From IMG/VR virus record IMGVR_UViG_3300046535_001284, positions 1-52,961 of that record: DNA of 52,961 bases, one strand, 5' to 3'. Shown here piece after piece: positions 5,643-11,883 of the stretch. The stretch is from a virus. Made by a program: the position numbers and the translations under genes. The notes below the pieces were generated by a model. The model was not told the origin of the DNA. It did no database searches and saw nothing but the letters and a program-made list of their open reading frames with translations. The first letter of the stretch is position 1. The number at the start of each line of letters is the position of its first letter.

Positions 5643-5686
5643 GGCAGGCGGTCGTGATGCGAACCACGGGCTAACCGCCTGCCCAC
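5643..5686 (+). ncRNA. tRNA-like minihelix 14
   Basis: GGCAGGCGGT (5643-5652) pairs with ACCGCCTGCC (5674-5683), then CACGG. The inner hairpin is CGTG-ATGCGAAC-CACG. It abuts the next tRNA-like element with no gap. Confidence 0.55.
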
Positions 5687-5764
5687 GGCACTAGATACGG
5701 TGTCATTAGTTAGCATCCAACCCCCCGGCTGCAGCTAAGCTAGGTTCGAGCCCTAGTAGTGCCA
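5687..5764 (+). ncRNA. tRNA-like RNA, 78 nt, no anticodon loop
   Basis: Acceptor GGCACTA (5687-5693) / TAGTGCC (5757-5763) plus discriminator A. A perfect T-arm CTAGG-TTCGAGC-CCTAG stacks directly on it. The middle can form GATA/TGTC and a 5-bp stem TTAGC/GCTAA, but this closes a 19-nt loop (5715-5733), not a 7-nt anticodon loop. No CCA is encoded. Confidence 0.6.
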
Positions 5765-5787
5765 CGTGACAGACAATTGAACTACAG

Positions 5788-5869
5788 GTGCCCGAGGTAC
5801 CGTGAGGTGCACGCCCTCACTCGTGACAGGGGCAAGGTGGAAGCGCAGGTTCGAGTCCTGCCGGGCACT
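5788..5869 (+). ncRNA. tRNA-like RNA, 82 nt
   Basis: Acceptor GTGCCCG (5788-5794) / CGGGCAC (5862-5868) and a perfect T-arm GCAGG-TTCGAGT-CCTGC. The middle contains a 6-bp hairpin GTGAGG-TGCACGC-CCTCAC with a 7-nt loop, in the D-arm position. The loop lacks U33, so an anticodon cannot be called. Confidence 0.55.
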
Positions 5870-5896
5870 CGATCAAAAAGATCATGAAAAGACCCG

Positions 5897-5926
5897 TTGA
5901 GGTCAACGAGCAATAGCGGGTAAAAT
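5897..5926 (+). promoter_or_regulatory. promoter, TTGAGG-18-TAAAAT
   Basis: The -35 TTGAGGTCAACGAG starts at 5897 and the -10 TAAAAT is at 5921-5926. It is directly upstream of the 5970 gene. Confidence 0.65.
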
Positions 5927-5969
5927 CAAACCAGAAAGCAAAGCCAACTACAACCAGGAGGGTGCTCTC

Positions 5970-6494
5970 ATGAGCGAACCGACCGCTGGCACACCGACCT
6001 TCGACGAACCGACCGCTCCCGCTGACACCGAGAACGATCTCGACCTCGAGGTGGAAGACGACGCCAATCTGGACGTCGACGTGCCGGACGACAACGAGGA
6101 CACCGAGACCGTTCCCGCGGACGCCGGCACCGACGGTGCCCCAGCCAAGCCGGCGAAGGCTGCTCGACCGGCAGCGCCTCAGGGCTACGTCAAGCCCGTG
6201 GCGTTCGCCAAGCTGCTCACCGAACACCTCGGCAAGGCTGTTCCGCCGCAGGTGGTGTACAGCTACATCAAGAACAACGTCGGCACCAACGCCAAGCACC
6301 CGTTCCCGGTCCACTCGCTGGACGGGTACGACTGGTACATCAAGCCGGAGGAAGGCCTCGCGTGGTGGGACGAGAAGAACACGCGAGTCTCCTCCAGCAA
6401 GGCGGTCAAGGCGGCGAAGGACGCAGCGAAGGCTGCGAAGGCGACGGAGGCTCCGGCCGCCGCATCTGAGGGTACGGCTGTCGAGGCCGAGTAG
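5970..6494 (+). CDS. acidic protein with a helix-turn-helix-like core
   Basis: It is a 174-aa protein from ATG 5970 behind AGGAGGG. Residues 1-65 are very acidic and disordered. Residues 70-135 form a compact domain (VKPVAFAKLLTEHLGKAVPP, then QVVYSYIKNN). Residues 138-174 are an Ala/Lys tail. The core resembles the protein at 51992 (RPQMMYNYARNGL) in the PPQ-YxYI segment, pointing to a shared nucleic-acid-binding fold. It has its own promoter inside the stable-RNA region. It may bind these RNAs or act as a DNA-binding protein; neither is shown. Confidence 0.65.
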   Translation: MSEPTAGTPTFDEPTAPADTENDLDLEVEDDANLDVDVPDDNEDTETVPADAGTDGAPAKPAKAARPAAPQGYVKPVAFAKLLTEHLGKAVPPQVVYSYIKNNVGTNAKHPFPVHSLDGYDWYIKPEEGLAWWDEKNTRVSSSKAVKAAKDAAKAAKATEAPAAASEGTAVEAE

Positions 6495-6530
6495 CTCCAA
6501 GGAGGGGTGCGACTCCACAACGCACAATAA

Positions 6531-6597
6531 GGGGTGTAAGGATGACGGCGACTAGTTCACTAGCACGCCTAGGCAGGTTCGATCCCTGTCCACCCCA
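6531..6597 (+). ncRNA. tRNA-like RNA, 67 nt, D-armless
   Basis: GGGGTG (6531-6536) pairs with CACCCC (6591-6596), discriminator A. The T-arm GCAGG-TTCGATC-CCTGT stacks on it. One extended arm replaces the D and anticodon arms: GGCG-A-CTAG(TTCA)CTAG-CA-CGCC. It is too short for a normal tRNA. Confidence 0.55.
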
Positions 6598-6611
6598 CGT
6601 CAGAACAACAA

Positions 6612-6685
6612 GGCCTGTATTGGGTGAGGCGTCGTGAACATGTTCACATGGATCGACGTTAAGGGTTCGATTCCCTTCCAGGCCA
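6612..6685 (+). ncRNA. tRNA-like RNA, 74 nt
   Basis: GGCCTG (6612-6617) pairs with CAGGCC (6679-6684), discriminator A. Perfect T-arm AAGGG-TTCGATT-CCCTT. The middle has CGTCG/CGACG enclosing the palindrome GTGAACATGTTCAC. It is of tRNA length, but no 7-nt anticodon loop can be drawn. Confidence 0.6.
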
Positions 6686-6746
6686 CGACCGGAGAAGTGA
6701 CGCGATGAGCCTTCGGGCAAGAGGCGTGGGACGAAGATTCCGGGTG

Positions 6747-6770
6747 ACCTGCATGGAACCTCATGCAGGT
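6747..6770 (+). ncRNA. 9-bp stem-loop
   Basis: ACCTGCATG (6747-6755) pairs with CATGCAGGT (6762-6770) around GAACCT. It stands alone between two tRNA-like elements, with nothing else recognisable from 6686 to 6746. Confidence 0.4.
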
Positions 6771-6773
6771 TGC

Positions 6774-6873
6774 GGGCCAGCTCTTCGGATGGGCTCCGTG
6801 TTAGTGTACACCATTAGAGGTTTGATCACCCGAGATGACACGGAGTGTGTAGGTTCGATTCCTACCTGGTCCA
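6774..6873 (+). ncRNA. tRNA-like RNA, 100 nt, expanded anticodon arm
   Basis: GGGCCAG (6774-6780) pairs with CTGGTCC (6866-6872), discriminator A. Perfect T-arm GTAGG-TTCGATT-CCTAC. The D-arm is GCTC/GGGC-like. An 8-bp stem CTCCGTGT (6794-6801) / ACACGGAG (6838-6845) sits in the anticodon-arm position and closes 36 nt. Confidence 0.6.
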
Positions 6874-7159
6874 CGGTCGCGGCAGGATGTTGTCCCTGTT
6901 AGCGGCAAGTCCCCTGCCAGGGGCGAGCGGCACGAACCAGAGAGCGTGGCAGCGCTACCGACGGAAGCTGCCGCATATGACAGCCCGATCCCCTGGCGGG
7001 GAGCAGGATAAAGCCGGATAAGGAGCTAGTCCCCGGCGACCAGTAACCACATAGCGGTCTTAAGAATGATGCCACGAAGAGACCTGCGATAGAAGGCAGG
7101 CGTGGAAGGTTTGGAGAGCTGAGATCCGCCAGGGGTGAAGGCCCATTCAGGAGGGTGAA
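6874..7159 (+). other. structured non-coding stretch
   Basis: No gene found. Two GC-rich hairpins share a motif: CCCCTGCCAGGGG near 6910 and CCCCTGGCGGGG near 6992. GCGGCA/TGCCGC (about 6902/6969) may close a larger domain. It could belong to the stable-RNA transcript. Confidence 0.35.
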
Positions 7160-7486
7160 ATGGGAGTAACAGACGGATGGATCGCCTCCGTTGAGGCGGA
7201 AGTGCGGGATGCACTTCGGCAGAAGCAGATCGATGCCGAGGTCGCTCGCCGCATGGCGAAGCTCAAGGAGCTGGGCGAGGATCCCTACGACGACGGTGAC
7301 GTCTTCCAATGGTCCATGAAGTTCGAAGGCACCGATACCACCTACACCTACGTCGCCATCAAGATCAACGGCGTCTTCTACACCACGGCCAAGTACAACA
7401 GCGTCAAGACCTGGGACGAGATCCGGATGGCTATCGTGAACGATAGTACCATTCCGCCGTACTTCAGGACCCTGACGAGCTTCTAG
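7160..7486 (+). CDS. protein of unknown function in the RNA region
   Basis: It is a 108-aa protein from ATG 7160 behind CAGGAGGG. The N-terminal half is a charged helix (EAEVRDALRQKQIDAEVARR). The C-terminal half is beta-rich with many Tyr/Thr (YTYVAIKINGVFYTTAKY). It is one of only two genes inside the 2.5-kb tRNA-like region, so a role with those RNAs is possible. No family recognised. Confidence 0.65.
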   Translation: MGVTDGWIASVEAEVRDALRQKQIDAEVARRMAKLKELGEDPYDDGDVFQWSMKFEGTDTTYTYVAIKINGVFYTTAKYNSVKTWDEIRMAIVNDSTIPPYFRTLTSF

Positions 7487-7596
7487 TAACACGGTGGAAT
7501 TGCGCTAGCCTGAAGCTAATCCTTACCGGGGGCAACTAGCCAGGCGAGAGGTCACCGCAGGTGCGCATAAGCTGGTGGGGGTTAAGCCAGTGCTAA

Positions 7597-7707
7597 GGGG
7601 AGTTAGTTCAATAGGAAGAACAGGCGAGCTCTGGTCGAATCCTGGTGTCTCCGCTGCTGCCATACCAGGATTGAGCGCCTACGGAGGTTCGAATCCTCTA
7701 CTCTCCA
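7597..7707 (+). ncRNA. tRNA-like RNA, 111 nt, canonical D- and T-arms, 49-nt anticodon insert
   Basis: Acceptor GGGGAGT (7597-7603) / ACTCTCC (7700-7706), then A. U8-A9 is present. D-arm GTTC-AATAGGAA-GAAC has the GG pair, and the T-arm is GGAGG-TTCGAAT-CCTCT. The anticodon stem AGGCG/CGCCT encloses 49 nt with a 9-bp hairpin AATCCTGGT/ACCAGGATT. It is the best tRNA of the set, yet has no anticodon loop as written. Confidence 0.65.
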
Positions 7708-8048
7708 CAAGTCACTCGAGTGTGTGATCGAGGCAAGCCGTACCGATAGATGCGGACGCGGATAATCATCACCCGAGGGGCGAGGAGGATCGGTGGGCAG
7801 GACATCTTAGGCTAAGTCGCTCGTAGGCGCTGAGACTACCGACACGGAGTATAAGCGTAGGAGCGGCGAAGAAACCGGGTTGGGTAACAGTCTGCATTGC
7901 GAGGCTAAGTCCTGGAGCGGGAGGGTACCCCGCATTAGACATTGGAGTGGGTTGAACTGCCGGGAGTGTAGCGCCGTGGACACCTGCACTCTCCGCTTAG
8001 GAACCAAGTGCCGGACGGTTATTGGTGGTAGCTAGCTGGTGCGAAAGG
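7708..8048 (+). other. non-coding stretch, probably structured RNA
   Basis: No convincing gene. GGGAGTG (near 7959) can pair with CACTCTCC (near 7988) around AGCGCCGTGGACACC, like the minihelices upstream. The stretch 7487-7596 before the tRNA-like element is likewise without a gene (CGGTG/CACCG and GCCTG/CAGGC pairs only). Confidence 0.3.
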
Positions 8049-8083
8049 AGGGCCGAGCCTTAGGGTTCGGCCCTTTCTTTTTT
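8049..8083 (+). terminator. intrinsic terminator of the stable-RNA region
   Basis: AGGGCCGA (8049-8056) pairs with TCGGCCCT (8067-8074), followed by TTCTTTTTT. This is a textbook rho-independent terminator. Confidence 0.9.
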
Positions 8084-8124
8084 GCTTTCGTTCCGGGTCC
8101 TAACCGCCTTGAGAGGAGGTTACC

Positions 8125-8331
8125 ATGACAAGGTTAAGGCCATTAAAGTGTCGAACTATACCGAGGCCGATAGTGTGCGTGATATGTGGTCATAACACTG
8201 AGCTGCAAGTCACTTGCGGGATGGTGAAGGATTGCATATACGCACTCTCCGATCAAGCCCATCACCACTGCAGAGAAGGGTGTCGTCGTTGCGGTCCCGG
8301 CGGTTGTGATGGCCGCCCTGTGGGTATCTGA
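8125..8331 (+). CDS. Cys-rich zinc-binding small protein
   Basis: It is a 68-aa protein at ATG behind GAGAGGAGG. CVICG at residues 18-22, then Cys at about 31 and 37, His-His-His-Cys, and CRRCGPGGCDG give eight Cys and three His, enough for two zinc sites. It is basic. No named family, but the CxxC spacing fits zinc-ribbon proteins that bind nucleic acids. Confidence 0.65.
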   Translation: MTRLRPLKCRTIPRPIVCVICGHNTELQVTCGMVKDCIYALSDQAHHHCREGCRRCGPGGCDGRPVGI

Positions 8332-8351
8332 GTTGGGAGGGCCCGGTTGAC
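8311..8351 (+). promoter_or_regulatory. conserved CCCTGTGGG...CCGGTTGAC element
   Basis: CCCTGTGGGTAT is followed by GGGCCCGGTTGAC. Reverse-oriented copies precede the leftward genes at 37906 and 49997, so in sense terms all three sit before a gene start. It overlaps the 3' end of the 8125 gene. Confidence 0.5.
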
Positions 8352-8366
8352 ACCCAAAGCGCTATC

Positions 8367-8396
8367 TTGTAGTCAACGTGATGTTCCCTATATAAT
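8367..8396 (+). promoter_or_regulatory. early promoter, TTGTAG-18-TATAAT
   Basis: TTGTAGTCAACG starts at 8367 and the -10 TATAAT is at 8391-8396. It drives the replication-region genes from 8415. Confidence 0.75.
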
Positions 8397-8414
8397 AGAA
8401 GAGAGGAGCGAGAT

Positions 8415-8636
8415 ATGACAAAACCCCTTGAACTGTCCGGGGAAGACCTGGAGCTCATAGAGGAGGAGCTCACTGAGGCACTCGAGGTCCAGAAGATCCT
8501 CCTCGACGAGCATATCGAACGCGATCAGATGCCTGAGACGGTCGAAGAGTTCCTCGACTTAGTCCGGCATTGCACAGACAGGATCGCGCAGCTAAAGGGT
8601 CTACTAGATCGGGTGAAGGAGGCAAGTAGTGGCTAG
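8415..8636 (+). CDS. acidic coiled-coil small protein
   Basis: It is a 73-aa protein at ATG 8415 with GAGAGGAG upstream. It is nearly all helix with heptad-like Leu/Ile spacing (GEDLELIEEELTEALEVQKI), and very acidic in the first half. It overlaps the next gene by 8 bases, so the two are translationally coupled and may interact. No family recognised. Confidence 0.65.
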   Translation: MTKPLELSGEDLELIEEELTEALEVQKILLDEHIERDQMPETVEEFLDLVRHCTDRIAQLKGLLDRVKEASSG

Positions 8637-9084
8637 CATCGTTCAGCAAAATCCGGCGATGTTTGACCACGTGTGTGCCGTATACAAGGCAATGAGGGCT
8701 CAGGCAGAGATGGACGAGGAGTACAGCTGCCTCGTGTACGAGGGTCATCTGACTCAGCTGTTTCGCAGGCTGAAGCTGAGCGTCCCGTACTACACCACCA
8801 TTAAGAACCGACTCATCGCTATGGGCTGCATCGAGCAGATCAAGCGAGGCGGCGGAGCTGCACTGAGTCGCTGGCTCCTCTGGCGTGAACCTACGCTAGA
8901 CGAGTACCACGCTGTTACTGAACGTCGACCTCGTAAGGAAGGCGATCGGTACTCGATTGTTGAACAGCGCATACGTGACCTGCAGAAGCTCGCCGCGACA
9001 CATGGTGACGAACTTGAGGAGCTACGACGACTGATCGTAGTCCTCCAGAAGGAAGTGGAGGTCAAGGTTGGACACGACGTATGA
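8629..9084 (+). CDS. winged-helix-like DNA-binding protein with coiled coil
   Basis: It is a 151-aa protein from GTG 8629. Residues 40-95 fit a winged helix (GHLTQLFRRLKLSVPYYTTI, then NRLIAMGCIEQIKRGGG). The 'synthesise, recognition helix, wing with Gly-Gly-Gly' order is that of MarR/phage regulator domains. Residues 110-145 form a coiled coil, probably for dimers. It is placed at the start of the replication operon, as expected of a regulator. The sharing of the helix-turn-helix class is inferred from pattern only. Confidence 0.65.
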   Translation: MASIVQQNPAMFDHVCAVYKAMRAQAEMDEEYSCLVYEGHLTQLFRRLKLSVPYYTTIKNRLIAMGCIEQIKRGGGAALSRWLLWREPTLDEYHAVTERRPRKEGDRYSIVEQRIRDLQKLAATHGDELEELRRLIVVLQKEVEVKVGHDV

Positions 9085-9403
9085 TGAAGCCCGCCGCTGT
9101 CCGAAGTGTGGCGAGCTCGGAGAGATCACCTCGAAGGAGCCTCTGCGTGTTCGATTTGGTGACCGCAGAGCTGTAACAGCTGGTGCTCAGCTGCACACAG
9201 CGACCTGCATGAACGAGCGCTGCAAGTGGTACGAGACTACGTGCAGGATCATCCAAGTCAATCCCGACGGAACGGTGCCACCGCCAGTCATCAAGCGCGA
9301 ACGTATGTTCCCAGCGATCCCTGACTTCACTGACAGAGTCAACGCGGATCTGGCTGCCCAGTTGGAGGCGGAGACACGGGGGAGCAGCGAGGTTAGAAAC
9401 TAA
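9068..9403 (+). CDS. zinc-ribbon protein
   Basis: It is a 111-aa protein from TTG 9068, set by GGAGG in the end of the upstream gene (17-bp overlap). CPKCGELG at residues 11-18 and ATCMNERCKWYETTC at about 44-58 supply four or five Cys for one zinc ribbon. The C-terminal third is disordered. It resembles small zinc-ribbon proteins of phages; function unknown. Confidence 0.65.
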   Translation: MDTTYDEARRCPKCGELGEITSKEPLRVRFGDRRAVTAGAQLHTATCMNERCKWYETTCRIIQVNPDGTVPPPVIKRERMFPAIPDFTDRVNADLAAQLEAETRGSSEVRN

Positions 9404-9500
9404 CTAGACGAAAGAGCTACTAAAGACGCTTAACCCGTAGATTCATCTGGTCTCTATAACGTCTAAAAGGTCTTAGTATTAGTCTATAGTAATCCTTAAC
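9404..9500 (+). repeat. GTCTA/TAGAC operator-like cluster, copy 1
   Basis: GTAGATTCATCTGGTCT (from 9437) is followed by several GTCTA half-sites. Related clusters lie at 26946-27022 (reverse orientation) and 38388-38490. They are AT-rich and intergenic. They may be binding sites for a dimeric phage protein. Confidence 0.5.
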
Positions 9501-9517
9501 CTAAGGGCTTTGGTGGA

Positions 9518-9655
9518 ATGGATAAGCACGAGGATCTGGGATTCGCAATCGGACTTCTGCTCCTGCTGGTCGGGGCCATAACCCTGTTCTGCCTCGGTGT
9601 TGCCCTCTTCGGTGTACTCATAGGCATGGTTGGCACACTAATCAGCAGCAGATAG
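9518..9655 (+). CDS. two-helix small membrane protein
   Basis: It is a 45-aa protein from ATG 9518. After the start MDKHEDLG, nearly everything is hydrophobic (FAIGLLLLLVGAITLFCLGV, then ALFGVLIGMVGTLI), giving two membrane helices with a tight turn. The stop overlaps the ribosome binding site of the helicase gene. No family recognised; the membrane topology is clear from composition. Confidence 0.6.
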   Translation: MDKHEDLGFAIGLLLLLVGAITLFCLGVALFGVLIGMVGTLISSR

Positions 9656-9663
9656 GAGCTGTT

Positions 9664-11106
9664 GTGAAACTGTACCGCTTCCAAGGAGAAGCAGTCCAAA
9701 GACTGCAGTACGTCCCTAGTTGCCTAATCGCCGACGACATGGGCTTAGGCAAGACGGTTGAGGCGCTCGCGCTGGATCTCCGTCGTAGGACGACGCAGCT
9801 TGAAGGTAGGAAGCAGAGCGACCACAAGACACTAGTCGTTGCACCCTTGTCTGTTCTCGGATCTTGGCAGAGACACATCGCGATGATGTGGCCTACAGCA
9901 AGAGTGTGCGTAATCGACCCTAAGAATCGATGGTTCCTCATCGAAGCACTGAAGCGTCCGTACCACATCTACGTCGTACACTGGGAAGCTCTGCGGCTTG
10001 TACCTGAGCTGCACGACATTCAGTGGTGGCACGTGATCGCTGATGAGGTCCACAAGGCAAAGAACCGCAAGGCACAACAGACGATCGCACTCAAGAAGCT
10101 CCAGACACGTTACAAGACAGGACTCTCAGGAACACCGGCGGACAATGCTCCACAAGACCTCTGGTCAGTCCTAAACTGGTTGTACCCAAAGACGCACTCA
10201 GGCTACTGGTCATTCTATAAGTACCACGTTCGAGTCCGAGTAGAAGTCAACCGAAAGGGTCAGCAGTACAAGAAGGTGTGCGGTGTAGAGCATGCTGACG
10301 AGCTACTGGCAGAGATGGCACCATACTACATTCGACGCCTGAAGGAAGATGTCATCTCCGACCTGCCTGACAAGTACTACTCGGAGGTCTTCGTTGAACT
10401 AGGTCGTGAGCAGCGACGTATTTACGACCAGATGAGACGAGACATGCTCTCGTGGGTGGGAGCACAAGAGGATCAGCCCATTGCAGCGCCAATTGTCCTA
10501 GCGCAGCTCAGTAGGCTACGTCAGTTCGCGCTCGCACACGCCGAACTAGTGACGAGATACAGATATGACAGGGCATCGAAAGAAGTACGGGAGTTCACGC
10601 AGGTTCGTCTCACCGAGCCGAGCGCTAAACTGGATGCTGCTATGGACATTATTGAGGATTCAGTACAACCCTTGGTCGTCTTTAGTAGCTCGAAGCAGAT
10701 CATCCTTCTCCTGGAGAAGCGTCTTGCTGCTGAAGGAATCTCGCACGTGGTACTCACCGGAGATACTCCGCAGAGTGATCGTGATAAGCTCATCGAGTCT
10801 TTCCAATCAGGTCAAGTTCGCGTCTTTGCAGGAACTATTGCAGCAGGTGGGATTGGAATCACGCTTACCCGAGCTAGCACTGTCATCTTCTTGGACCGGG
10901 CGTGGAATCCTTCTCAGAATCGGCAAGCGGAAGATCGCCTTCATCGTATTGGCCAGAAGAACGCTGTTCACGTCGTCGACATCATCGCGCGTAACACGGT
11001 CGACGGAGGTCACCTCCAGCAAATCAGACTGAAGTGGGAGTGGCTCAAGGTGCTACTCGGCGATCAGGTCGAACCTTCCATCTACACGGAGGTGCTCAGT
11101 GCCTAA
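9664..11106 (+). CDS. SNF2-type DNA helicase/ATPase
   Basis: It is a 480-aa superfamily 2 ATPase of the SNF2 group starting at GTG 9664. Motif I is DDMGLGKT (residues 24-31) and motif II is DEVH (about 122). Motif III is LSGTP, motif V is AGGIGITLTRAS, and motif VI is QAEDRLHRIGQK near the C terminus. It is short for SNF2 but contains both RecA-like lobes and is typical of phage replication or recombination helicases. It is expected to translocate on double-stranded DNA or remodel forks. The next gene overlaps by 8 bases. Confidence 0.93.
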   Translation: MKLYRFQGEAVQRLQYVPSCLIADDMGLGKTVEALALDLRRRTTQLEGRKQSDHKTLVVAPLSVLGSWQRHIAMMWPTARVCVIDPKNRWFLIEALKRPYHIYVVHWEALRLVPELHDIQWWHVIADEVHKAKNRKAQQTIALKKLQTRYKTGLSGTPADNAPQDLWSVLNWLYPKTHSGYWSFYKYHVRVRVEVNRKGQQYKKVCGVEHADELLAEMAPYYIRRLKEDVISDLPDKYYSEVFVELGREQRRIYDQMRRDMLSWVGAQEDQPIAAPIVLAQLSRLRQFALAHAELVTRYRYDRASKEVREFTQVRLTEPSAKLDAAMDIIEDSVQPLVVFSSSKQIILLLEKRLAAEGISHVVLTGDTPQSDRDKLIESFQSGQVRVFAGTIAAGGIGITLTRASTVIFLDRAWNPSQNRQAEDRLHRIGQKNAVHVVDIIARNTVDGGHLQQIRLKWEWLKVLLGDQVEPSIYTEVLSA

Positions 11107-11302
11107 GTACGAGTGGAAGAGGAACTCTCCCACTAAAGAGTTCCTCCTCATGGACGAACACGAAGTTGCGATCGTGTTCAGCGTCACTTACGAGTGGCTA
11201 ATGACAGCTTCCGTCGGTGACATTCGGGCTCTCGAAAGGAGAGTCGGCCGCTTGCCTCGTGAAGCGTTGCCGAAGGCAACTTTAGAGGCCCTGGGGAGGT
11301 AA
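11099..11302 (+). CDS. small protein coupled to the helicase gene
   Basis: It is a 67-aa protein from GTG 11099, starting inside the helicase stop region behind GGAGG. The sequence starts with a basic segment (KYEWKRNSPTKEF) and ends in a helix. No motif or family recognised. Translational coupling suggests it is made along with the helicase. Confidence 0.6.
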   Translation: MPKYEWKRNSPTKEFLLMDEHEVAIVFSVTYEWLMTASVGDIRALERRVGRLPREALPKATLEALGR

Positions 11303-11304
11303 GT

Positions 11305-11502
11305 ATGTCGAGACATCACAGTTACCATCGAGAAGGCAAGACTGACCTTCGAGCGTTCCAGAACGATGCTGGACTTCGCCTCAAGGAAGGAACACCGACT
11401 ACCATCCATCACCACGCCAAGGAAGACCACCCACCGTACCCTGACTGCCTCTCGCTAGCAGTACTCCACGAACGGTACGACCCTTCTGAAGGAGATCAAT
11501 GA
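11305..11502 (+). CDS. His-rich small protein
   Basis: It is a 65-aa hydrophilic protein from ATG 11305 behind GGGGAGG. It is rich in His (SRHHSYHREGK, TTIHHHAKEDH). No Cys-based zinc motif except a single Cys. No family recognised. It overlaps the MazG-like gene by 4 bases (ATGA). Confidence 0.55.
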   Translation: MSRHHSYHREGKTDLRAFQNDAGLRLKEGTPTTIHHHAKEDHPPYPDCLSLAVLHERYDPSEGDQ

Positions 11503-11855
11503 GCTACAGTGCAGCACATGTTACCTCGTGGTTCGATGACATGCAGGAGAACGTCGGCCGCTGGGCGATACACAACTTTCCCGAGGCCTCCAAGCTCAAC
11601 AGCGTCGCTTCCGTCTCCGAGGAAGCTGGAGAGCTGCTCCGAGCCATTCGGAAGCAGGAGCAAGGCATTCGAGGCACGTACGCAGAATGGGAAGCAGAGC
11701 TTCGCAAGGAGCACGGTGATGTGCTCATCGCCCTCTTCCAGTCGGCCTACGCCTGTGACATCGACCTCCTCGAAGTGTTCCAGGAGCGCTGGGCAGAAGT
11801 TCGCCAGCGCGACTTCCGGAAGGATCCTAAGGGGCACGGACTTCCGGAGGAATAA
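11499..11855 (+). CDS. MazG-like nucleotide pyrophosphohydrolase
   Basis: It is a 118-aa protein of the all-alpha NTP pyrophosphohydrolase group. The EEAGELLRAIRKQE segment (residues 40-53) is the EExxE-type metal site. LRKEHGDVLIALFQSAY (about 69-85) gives the second ExxD helix. Such enzymes cleave (d)NTPs to NMP and pyrophosphate. In a phage that modifies its DNA it may trim the nucleotide pool or, as reported for other phage MazG proteins, act on alarmone levels. Either role is inference. Confidence 0.85.
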   Translation: MSYSAAHVTSWFDDMQENVGRWAIHNFPEASKLNSVASVSEEAGELLRAIRKQEQGIRGTYAEWEAELRKEHGDVLIALFQSAYACDIDLLEVFQERWAEVRQRDFRKDPKGHGLPEE

Positions 11856-11883
11856 TGTCGACAGCTGAGGAAGGAATCGGACG

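Noticed and set aside
5817-6527. 236-aa leftward open frame
   Set aside because: It is antisense to the 5970 gene and a tRNA-like RNA; the composition is that of a complement frame.
6705-6902. 65-aa open frame in the RNA region
   Set aside because: It reads through a stem-loop and a 100-nt tRNA-like element and has no proper ribosome binding site.
5687-7707. Ordinary tRNA genes
   Set aside because: The acceptor and T-arms fit, but no 7-nt anticodon loop with U33 could be drawn in any of the six; I list them as tRNA-like.
8629-9084. Lysogeny repressor
   Set aside because: It has a winged helix, but there is no integrase, no attachment site and no divergent immunity layout; a lytic regulator is the simpler reading.
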